From Bacteroidota bacterium (GTDB lineage Bacteria > Bacteroidota > Bacteroidia > Flavobacteriales_D > Crocinitomicaceae): a DNA stretch of 5,538 nt. A model generated the notes under the pieces. That model did not search any database, was not told where the DNA came from, and worked only from the letters and a program-made list of their open reading frames with translations. Numbering within the stretch: position 1 is the stretch's first letter; every line of letters starts with the position of its first letter. Position numbers and translations under genes: made by a program. Of the stretch, positions 1-4,585 are shown piece after piece. The stretch lies in assembly GCA_006226555.1 (NCBI GenBank), contig SBGS01000174.1, positions 1 through 5,538 of the forward strand. The letters are read 5' to 3'.

Positions 1-563
1 TCCACCAAATGGTCGTAATTGTTGTAGCTAAACAAATATTGATCTTTTGGTAAATTCTTATTCGATTCTCTATTGAGAGGAGTGGTGATCTTCGAAAATA
101 CCGGGTGTAAGGTGATAAGCACTTCTCCGCTTTGATCCTTATAGCCATCTACATACATGAATACACCACTTGGGCTCACGAAACCATGAGTGGCATCCAA
201 AAAACTCGTGCGCACAGTCAGCTCAAATGCATAGACCTCATAATATAGCGTTACTTTCTTTGCCTTTCCCTTCGCAACAACCCATGTATTCTTATCCTTT
301 TTTCGAATCTGAACCTCATTTCCTGATTCATCCTTGGCCTTAACTTCGTTTACATTCTTAGCGTATTCTCTAACCAGATAGGATCCTGGAGCCCAAACCG
401 GCATTTTCACCATGAGCTCTTTTTCTTTAAATCCCTCTAGTACCATTTCAATTTGGAAATAGTGATCTTGAGGTTTAGGTGTTGAGAGATGATAGGTAAT
501 TGAACCTGCAAATGTTGAAAAACAAAGCACCAATCCTACAAGCAGCGAAGTATATTTAGCCAT
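1..563 (-). CDS. M61-family peptidase (glycyl aminopeptidase-like), N-terminal part, runs off left edge
   Basis: The minus-strand frame from the ATG at 561-563 stays open for 187 codons to the window edge. Residues 1-19 look like a signal peptide (Lys3, hydrophobic 6-19, likely cleavage after Ala19), so the enzyme should be exported; Cys14 is preceded by Leu and is not a good lipobox. The mature part reads like the beta-rich N-terminal domain of M61 peptidases: a MPVWAPGSYLVREY block at 54-67, a KNTW segment at 91-94, YYEVYAFELTVRTSFLD at 107-123 and GVFMYV at 133-138. Members of this family normally continue with a zinc-binding HExxH catalytic domain and often a PDZ domain; both would lie outside the window, so activity cannot be judged. 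Family knowledge suggests aminopeptidase activity on peptides with N-terminal Gly or Ala. The gene is divergent from the lipoprotein gene. Start choice rests on the signal peptide; there is no Shine-Dalgarno, only an A/T-rich leader. Confidence 0.85.
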   Translation of the reverse strand, partial: MAKYTSLLVGLVLCFSTFAGSITYHLSTPKPQDHYFQIEMVLEGFKEKELMVKMPVWAPGSYLVREYAKNVNEVKAKDESGNEVQIRKKDKNTWVVAKGKAKKVTLYYEVYAFELTVRTSFLDATHGFVSPSGVFMYVDGYKDQSGEVLITLHPVFSKITTPLNRESNKNLPKDQYLFSYNNYDHLV

Positions 564-570
564 AAATTTG
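563..570 (+). promoter_or_regulatory. Possible -7 element (TAAATTTG) for the lipoprotein gene
   Basis: TAAATTTG matches the Bacteroidota -7 consensus TAnnTTTG exactly and would start transcription near 575, about 50 nt before the lipoprotein ATG at 626. No TTG is found at the expected distance upstream, so only half of the promoter is supported. The element overlaps the first base of the divergent peptidase start codon. An 8-base match in AT-rich DNA can be chance. Confidence 0.3.
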
Positions 571-625
571 TATTTTTCGTAAAGATAAGCTTTGTGAGCT
601 ATCTATCATATTCAATATTGACGTA

Positions 626-1480
626 ATGAACTATTTTAAACTCCTTGTTTTCTTACCACTGGCACTGATCTCTTGTAAACTGGATTCAGAGGATAACTCT
701 ACTGGAAATGGATCTGACGGTGAGCTTCAAAGTAGAATTGAACAACTGGAATTAGATAATGCCATGAAAGATTCAGTGATCAACGAGTCACTATCTTATT
801 TTAACGAGATTCGTTCCAATCTGGAAGCTATTAGTGTACGTCGTGATCAGATCAGAACAATTTCTTCGAATCCAGAGATCTCGAGTGATGATAAAGAATG
901 GATCCTTGAAGAGATCAGAAGGATAAATTACTTGAGAGAAGATAACGCAAGAAAGGTTCGTCAATTAAACGAGGACCTTAAGAAGAATGGCGTTAAGATC
1001 AAGCAACTGGAGATCATGATCGAGTCCCTAATGAAAGACATTCAATGGAAGGATGAACAGATCGCACTTCTTCAGAGTGAACTGGAAGCACTTGATCGCG
1101 ATTATGCTGCGCTTTTCGATGCTTACCAGGATCAAGCGATTAAAATTGAATATTTAACAGAGGAGCTCAACCGCGTGTATTATGCATACGGAACAGAAAA
1201 AGAGCTCACGGCAAACAAGGTGATCGAAAAAAAGAATGGATTCATCGGACTTGGAAAGTCTACCACACTTAAAAGTGATTTCAACGACGAATATTTTACT
1301 GCAATAAATGGCTCAAAAACAAAAAATATTACCGTTGAAGGAACAGATGTCAGACTGATCACTGATCATCCCTCAACATCATACAAACTTGAAGTTTCGG
1401 GTAATCGCACGATCGTTCGTATTCAAGATCCATCGGAATTCTGGAAGATCACAAAGTACCTCGTAGTTGTAGTAGACTGA
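626..1480 (+). CDS. Coiled-coil lipoprotein with conserved C-terminal domain, function unknown
   Basis: This is a 284-residue lipoprotein. Residues 1-16 form a lipoprotein signal peptide ending in the lipobox L-I-S-C, with Cys17 the lipidated residue. A Ser/Asn/Gly/Asp-rich linker (18-33) follows. Residues about 34-190 are almost continuously heptad-like and rich in Glu, Lys, Leu and Ile, a long coiled coil. The C-terminal part (about 186-284) is compact: YAYGTEKELT, GFIGLGKS (204-211), FNDEYFTAI, a DHPSTSYKL stretch and a final FWKITKYLVVVVD. I recognise this C-terminal pattern from a family of Bacteroidota coiled-coil lipoproteins, some automatically annotated as collagen-binding-type adhesins; that name is not supported by anything seen here. 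It is probably anchored at the periplasmic or outer face of the outer membrane. The downstream membrane protein starts 21 bp later and is probably co-transcribed. The gene is strikingly rich in GATC (20 sites). Confidence 0.9.
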   Translation: MNYFKLLVFLPLALISCKLDSEDNSTGNGSDGELQSRIEQLELDNAMKDSVINESLSYFNEIRSNLEAISVRRDQIRTISSNPEISSDDKEWILEEIRRINYLREDNARKVRQLNEDLKKNGVKIKQLEIMIESLMKDIQWKDEQIALLQSELEALDRDYAALFDAYQDQAIKIEYLTEELNRVYYAYGTEKELTANKVIEKKNGFIGLGKSTTLKSDFNDEYFTAINGSKTKNITVEGTDVRLITDHPSTSYKLEVSGNRTIVRIQDPSEFWKITKYLVVVVD

Positions 1481-1501
1481 TACCACGAGTAACTTATTTG
1501 A

Positions 1502-2098
1502 ATGTCAGAAACTGCTTCTATTTACGATCAAGACAAACACAAAACTTTCCTTTCGAAGGTGAGCGTTCTCATCTTTGGAGAAAAACGTCCGGATGTATAT
1601 ACGTTTTCTACGTTCTTACTGAATGTGATCATTGGACTAATATTCACGATTTGGGAGATCTTAAGTCTGATTGCCATCACTTCAAGAGAGCTGATCTGGA
1701 CAAAAAAAGGCATTTCCGTAGAGGCGATTATTAATCAAAGAGGTGAAGCACTTGGATTCCCTCACGGAAAATTCATTGAATATCTCCAAACTGTTCATTC
1801 GATTGGTTTGATACTCTGGTTAGTCTTCTTGGTTGGAACAGTATTTATTTATCGTAAGAGGCTGACATTTATCTATTTGACAACTATCCCCATTGTCTTA
1901 TTCGTAGGGATGCTCATTTTTTACCTCAATTTTCAGTATTTCCTTGAAGACACAACCACCTTTGATAAGCTTGCACTATTGGTCAGTGTACTTTCCCTTC
2001 TTATACATTATTTTCTGTTGCGCTCAGAAAGGACAAATGGTAAGATCAACTTTTTTGGATTGAACGAGGATGAAGAATCCGAAGAAGATCCCGAATAA
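1502..2098 (+). CDS. Four-helix integral membrane protein, function unknown
   Basis: I do not recognise this 198-residue protein. The N-terminal 35 residues are polar (with Lys-Arg-Pro near 28-30). Four hydrophobic segments follow at about 38-60, 100-117, 122-142 and 156-173. The loop between the first and second (61-99) is about 40 residues and contains WTKKGISVEAIINQRGEALGFPHGKF, long enough to be a small structured region. Positive residues RKR at 118-120 separate segments two and three. The last 25 residues form an acidic tail (EDEESEEDPE). Even helix number with charged termini suggests both ends lie in the cytoplasm, an inference only. It begins 21 bp after the lipoprotein stop, so the two probably form a bicistronic unit. 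Its 3' end overlaps the convergent aroK gene by 53 bp. A start at 1498 in another frame gives a protein without this hydrophobic pattern and is not credible. Confidence 0.8.
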   Translation: MSETASIYDQDKHKTFLSKVSVLIFGEKRPDVYTFSTFLLNVIIGLIFTIWEILSLIAITSRELIWTKKGISVEAIINQRGEALGFPHGKFIEYLQTVHSIGLILWLVFLVGTVFIYRKRLTFIYLTTIPIVLFVGMLIFYLNFQYFLEDTTTFDKLALLVSVLSLLIHYFLLRSERTNGKINFFGLNEDEESEEDPE

Positions 2099-2579
2099 CT
2101 TTTGGGTCCTGCTGATCTCGATCTAAAGTAAATTCTGACATACGATAATATTCTTCTCGATCCGCCAGCTTCGTCTCAATATAATCCGTTAGTTCCGATT
2201 CAGATAACCCAACAAGTAAAGGTCTTTCTTTCTTCGCGTTCTTTAGTCTATGTGAAAGTTCTCCCGGTGAGCGATGTAAATAAAAAGTGGTTCCAAGAGC
2301 TCTCAGTAATTGAATATTGTCATGATAGCAAGGCATTCCTCCTCCTGTAGAAAGGACATAAGGAGAAGTATATTCAGAAAGACTTAATAACAGATCACGC
2401 TCAATTTCTCTGAAATGCCCTTCTCCCTTTAGGGTGAATAGTTCGCCTATTGTCATTCCGGTTAATTGTTCGATTCTCTGATCTGTATCAATAAACTCGT
2501 AATCCAACAAGCGTGCAAGTTTCTTACCAATCGTGGTCTTCCCTGCCCCCATGAACCCTATGAGTATCACATTCTCCAT
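2046..2579 (-). CDS. aroK: Shikimate kinase
   Basis: The 177-residue protein is a full-length shikimate kinase, phosphorylating shikimate to shikimate 3-phosphate with ATP in the cytoplasmic chorismate pathway. Motifs are in family order: Walker A GFMGAGKT at 8-15 directly after the first strand; DTD at 31-33 (shikimate and Mg binding); GEGHFREIE at 52-60 with Arg57 and Glu60 in the expected substrate-binding context; the GGG loop at 79-81 followed by Met-Pro; the lid segment KERPLL at 117-122 with Arg119; and DREEYY at 140-145 with Arg141. The length equals that of typical AroK/AroL (about 170-175). I start at the ATG at 2577-2579, which puts Walker A at the usual distance from the N-terminus. 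The frame can be extended to 2672, but that adds 31 residues unlike the family and runs into the tRNA promoter. The gene stands alone here. No good promoter is visible upstream. Confidence 0.96.
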   Translation of the reverse strand: MENVILIGFMGAGKTTIGKKLARLLDYEFIDTDQRIEQLTGMTIGELFTLKGEGHFREIERDLLLSLSEYTSPYVLSTGGGMPCYHDNIQLLRALGTTFYLHRSPGELSHRLKNAKKERPLLVGLSESELTDYIETKLADREEYYRMSEFTLDRDQQDPKVIRDLLRILHPRSIQKS

Positions 2580-2671
2580 CACCTTAAAGATACCACAAAA
2601 AAATCGTTCGTATTTTAATCCCTGCAAATCAGAAAGTTGAATATTTAAAATGAAAAAACTTTTCTGAAGCA

Positions 2672-2701
2672 TTGTAAAAAAGAATATTCATTATATATTT
2701 G
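2672..2701 (+). promoter_or_regulatory. Bacteroidota-type promoter of tRNA-Lys
   Basis: TTG at 2672-2674 and TATATTTG at 2694-2701 are separated by 19 bp, matching the Bacteroidota housekeeping promoter form TTG-N(about 19)-TAnnTTTG in every defined position. Transcription would start near 2707, about 12 nt before the mature tRNA 5' end at 2719. This is the best promoter match in the window and supports the taxonomic assignment. Confidence 0.8.
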
Positions 2702-2718
2702 CACTCCCAATCGGGAAT

Positions 2719-2791
2719 GATTCCGTAGCTCAGCTGGTAGAGCAATACACTTTTAATGTATGGGCCCTGGGTTCGAATCCCAGCGGGATCA
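2719..2791 (+). tRNA. tRNA-Lys (anticodon UUU)
   Basis: A complete cloverleaf can be folded. The acceptor strands GATTCCG (2719-2725) and CGGGATC (2784-2790) pair over 7 bp with one T-G wobble. The D stem is GCTC/GAGC (2728-2731 with 2740-2743), with GG in the loop. The anticodon stem ATACA/TGTAT (2745-2749 with 2757-2761) encloses loop CTTTTAA, giving anticodon TTT at 2752-2754. The variable loop is 5 nt. The T stem CTGGG/CCCAG encloses TTCGAAT. The discriminator is A2791. CCA is not encoded (the next bases are CAT), so it must be added by nucleotidyltransferase. The gene is monocistronic, between its own promoter and an intrinsic terminator. Confidence 0.98.
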
Positions 2792-2794
2792 CAT

Positions 2795-2823
2795 AAAAAG
2801 CCTCTCATTCGAGAGGCTTTTTT
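2795..2823 (+). terminator. Intrinsic terminator of tRNA-Lys
   Basis: AAAAAGCCTCTC (2795-2806), loop ATTC, then GAGAGGCTTTTT (2811-2822) forms a perfect 12-bp stem with a 7-bp core GCCTCTC/GAGAGGC, followed by the T-run. It begins 4 nt after the tRNA discriminator base. Because the arm is A5 on one side and T6 on the other it could also terminate from the opposite direction, but no minus-strand gene ends here. Confidence 0.93.
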
Positions 2824-2900
2824 GTTTCACAATTTTTCAGTTTGAACGGACGTTGAGTTCAATTCAACTGCTCGATCGAAATTTCATTTGAGAGGAGCTT

Positions 2901-2919
2901 ATTTTAACCAAATTTTAAC
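2901..2919 (+). promoter_or_regulatory. 11-bp-phased direct repeat ATTTTAAC, possible regulator binding site
   Basis: ATTTTAAC occurs at 2901-2908 and again at 2912-2919, exactly 11 bp apart, so both copies lie on the same face of the helix. Tandem half-sites with this period are the usual binding form of OmpR/PhoB-family response regulators. The repeat lies upstream of the degenerate -7 element at 2947-2954, near -50 relative to the inferred start. No regulator gene is visible in the window, so any assignment is inference. Confidence 0.35.
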
Positions 2920-2946
2920 GTGGTCATATTCAAATAATCATCACCT

Positions 2947-2954
2947 TTACTTTG
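2947..2954 (+). promoter_or_regulatory. Possible degenerate -7 element (TTACTTTG) for the small secreted protein / efflux unit
   Basis: TTACTTTG matches the Bacteroidota TAnnTTTG element at five of its six defined positions. It would place the transcription start near 2960, which favours translation starting at the ATG at 2974 rather than the one at 2959. No TTG lies at the proper distance upstream, which would fit a promoter that depends on an activator. Weak evidence on its own. Confidence 0.35.
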
Positions 2955-2973
2955 TTAAATGCATACGTCTGTA

Positions 2974-3384
2974 ATGAAAAGTACGTTTTTCAGGTTATTA
3001 CTTTCTTCAATGCTTCTTTTTGTGGGCGGTTTATTACCGTTCTCAGTAAGAAGTGCAGAAGACGTTCCTTCCAAGGCGCCAAGCATTAATCATGATATTT
3101 CTGAAGATCTAAATAGCGATCATTTTAACGCTGTTCATCATCCTTTTTCTTCCGAACTAATAGAGATAAGTCTCGAGGAAGAAGAAAAAGACGATGAGGA
3201 TAAAAAAAGAATTACTGAGAATACTTACAAAAAGTTAAGCTACTCAGAAATATATGCATGGTATAAAATCCTTTCTGATGCTTGTCAGAAGTGCAGCCAG
3301 GTAAAAGCTACCTCTTACTCCTTTTCATTAAATGCTCATTTAAAGCAGAGCATTTTTATTCTTTTTGAAGTCTTTAGACTGTAA
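2974..3384 (+). CDS. Small secreted protein with CxxC motif, function unknown
   Basis: I do not recognise this protein (136 residues from the ATG at 2974). Residues 1-28 are a classical signal peptide: Lys2, Arg7, a hydrophobic run to about residue 21, then PFSVRSA with likely cleavage around 27-28. The mature chain has a polar, His-containing segment (His40, 50, 55, 56), an acidic/basic cluster (EEEEKDDEDKK, 68-78), an aromatic SYSEIYAWYKIL stretch (89-100), the Cys pair DACQKC (104 and 107), and a hydrophobic C-terminus ending in FEVFRL. No known domain is evident. An in-frame ATG at 2959 would add five residues, but it sits at or before the inferred transcription start and gives a poorer signal peptide. 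The gene ends 98 bp before the efflux adaptor gene, on the same strand, so it may be the leader gene of that operon. The CxxC and histidines could suggest metal or redox chemistry in the periplasm, an inference only. Confidence 0.7.
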   Translation: MKSTFFRLLLSSMLLFVGGLLPFSVRSAEDVPSKAPSINHDISEDLNSDHFNAVHHPFSSELIEISLEEEEKDDEDKKRITENTYKKLSYSEIYAWYKILSDACQKCSQVKATSYSFSLNAHLKQSIFILFEVFRL

Positions 3385-3464
3385 ATCAATTATCTGATCC
3401 AAACGATCGAACCTTCTGGGATTTCGGCAATATATCCGAAATATCACTCCCGTATTGATTTACA
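3380..3464. repeat. Nested inverted repeat between the small secreted gene and the efflux adaptor gene
   Basis: The outer arms TGTAAATCAAT (3380-3390) and ATTGATTTACA (3454-3464) are perfect 11-bp reverse complements; the left arm includes the stop codon of the upstream gene and the right arm ends 18 bp before the adaptor ATG. Inside, ATTTCGG (3421-3427) and CCGAAAT (3436-3442) form a second perfect 7-bp stem with an 8-nt loop. No T-run follows the stems, so it is not a standard terminator. It could be an mRNA fold that sets relative expression of the two genes, or paired operator sites. Function unknown. Confidence 0.55.
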
Positions 3465-3482
3465 AAACAAAGACTAAAATAA

Positions 3483-4565
3483 ATGAAAACATTATATACG
3501 TTGGTGGGCATTATCTCATTGTCCATTTTGACCAGTTGCGGTGAGCATACGCATGAAAAAGAAGAACACATCACCTTTATCGCAACTACTCCACTACTCC
3601 AAGACACCACAGTAACGAAAGAATATGTCTGTCAGGTGCACGCCATTCAACACATTGATGTACGTGCTCTGGAAAAAGGGTACTTACAAAAAATATATGT
3701 AGACGAAGGACAAACGGTGAAAGAGGGACAGATCATGTTCCGAATCATGCCAATACTTTATGAAGCTGAGGTGGCAAAAGCCAAAGCTGAGGTTGATCTC
3801 GCCGAGATAGAATATAGAAACACCAAAATTCTTTCAGACAGCAATGTCGTTTCTAAAAACGAGCTGGCAATGGCGAAAGCAAATCTGGATAGAGCCAAAG
3901 CCCAATTAGAACTTGCGAGAGCGCACCTGGGATTCACTGAGATCAAAGCTCCATTTACCGGAATAATGGACCGTTTTCATGTTCGAGTAGGTAGTTTACT
4001 AGATGAAGGCGAACTGTTGACCAATCTATCCGATAACAGTAAAATGTGGGTCTACTTTAATGTACCTGAAGCCGAGTATATAGAATACAAGAAAAAGGAG
4101 TTGTCCGGACAACAGACAATTGTAGACCTGATCATGGCAAATGGAGAAAATTTCATGCATCAGGGTATAGTAGAAACCGTTGAGGCAGATTTCAATAATG
4201 AAACTGGTAATATTGCCTTCAGGGCAACTTTTGAAAATCCAGAAGGCCTTCTCAGACATGGAGAAACCGGTAATATACAGATGACGGTTCCTTTTAAAAA
4301 TGCACTCATTATTCCGCAAAAGGCGACGTTTGAAATCTTAGAAAAGAAATACGTATTCGTGATTGACGCCAGGAATATCGTACATCAACGAGAAGTAACT
4401 GTCGCAGCGGAAATGCCTGACCTCTTTGTAATCAGTAACGGACTTAAGAAGGGAGATCGAATCCTATTGGAAGGAATTCGAAAAGTAAACAACGGGGATA
4501 AGATCAGCTACAAGCTGGAGAACCCAAAAGACGTTATTCCGAAGTTGAAAGTCTACGTTGAGTAA
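3483..4565 (+). CDS. RND efflux pump periplasmic adaptor subunit (AcrA/MexA-like lipoprotein)
   Basis: This 360-residue membrane fusion protein would link an inner-membrane RND pump to an outer-membrane channel in a drug/toxic-compound efflux complex. Residues 1-18 are a lipoprotein signal ending in the lipobox L-T-S-C, with Cys19 lipidated. The first lipoyl half lies at about 57-90 (DVRALEKGYLQKIYVDEGQTVKEG pattern), an alpha hairpin at about 93-147 (Ala/Lys/Glu-rich helices with the NVVSKNEL turn), and the second lipoyl half at about 148-180 (GFTEIKAPFTGIMDR, then VGSLLDEGELLTNLSD). A beta-barrel domain spans about 187-270 and a membrane-proximal domain about 271-350, with IIPQKA near 276-281 and a LKKGDRILLEGIRKVNNGDKI segment at 321-341. 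Length and domain order are typical of HAE-type adaptors. A short His-rich stretch (His22, 24, 29) follows the lipid anchor. The pump gene starts 20 bp downstream, so the two are co-transcribed. Confidence 0.95.
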   Translation: MKTLYTLVGIISLSILTSCGEHTHEKEEHITFIATTPLLQDTTVTKEYVCQVHAIQHIDVRALEKGYLQKIYVDEGQTVKEGQIMFRIMPILYEAEVAKAKAEVDLAEIEYRNTKILSDSNVVSKNELAMAKANLDRAKAQLELARAHLGFTEIKAPFTGIMDRFHVRVGSLLDEGELLTNLSDNSKMWVYFNVPEAEYIEYKKKELSGQQTIVDLIMANGENFMHQGIVETVEADFNNETGNIAFRATFENPEGLLRHGETGNIQMTVPFKNALIIPQKATFEILEKKYVFVIDARNIVHQREVTVAAEMPDLFVISNGLKKGDRILLEGIRKVNNGDKISYKLENPKDVIPKLKVYVE

Positions 4566-4585
4566 TAACTCCTAAAAGCCAAGAA

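Noticed and set aside
580..587. TATCTTTA on the minus strand upstream of the peptidase gene, repeated at 2585-2592 upstream of aroK, as a shared promoter element
   Set aside because: It lacks the final G of the -7 consensus, has no TTG at proper spacing, and lies at different distances (about 17 and 6 nt) from the two starts; an 8-mer coincidence is likely.
1700..1710. Run of seven A in the membrane protein gene (also near 1226 and 3202) as possible programmed frameshift sites
   Set aside because: A -1 shift in the membrane protein gene reaches a stop at 1734 and yields a truncated product without the later helices; no stimulatory structure is obvious, and A-runs are common in AT-rich genes.
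1498..1734. Open frame of 78 codons on the plus strand overlapping the start of the membrane protein gene
   Set aside because: It is an out-of-frame reading of the four-helix protein gene; the product is Cys/His/Arg-rich with no domain, and the other frame gives a coherent membrane protein.
2087..2108. Imperfect hairpin around the stop codon of the membrane protein gene as a terminator
   Set aside because: The stem needs a bulge and wobble pairs and is not followed by a T-run in either direction; it also lies inside aroK.
2580..2672. Upstream extension of shikimate kinase by 31 residues
   Set aside because: The extra residues have no counterpart in the family, Walker A is normally within the first 15 residues, and the upstream ATG lies on the divergent tRNA promoter.
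2770..2791. tRNA-Lys 3' end as an attachment site for an integrated element
   Set aside because: No second copy of the tRNA 3' end, integrase or phage-like gene is visible; the tRNA is followed directly by its own terminator.
2959..2973. Earlier ATG giving five more residues to the small secreted protein
   Set aside because: It lies at or before the transcription start implied by the element at 2947-2954, and the ATG at 2974 gives a normal signal peptide beginning Met-Lys.
3386..3610. Minus-strand open frame of 74 codons over the gap before the adaptor gene
   Set aside because: It overlaps the adaptor signal peptide region antisense, has no recognisable domain or promoter, and is explained by the inverted repeats and the coding strand.
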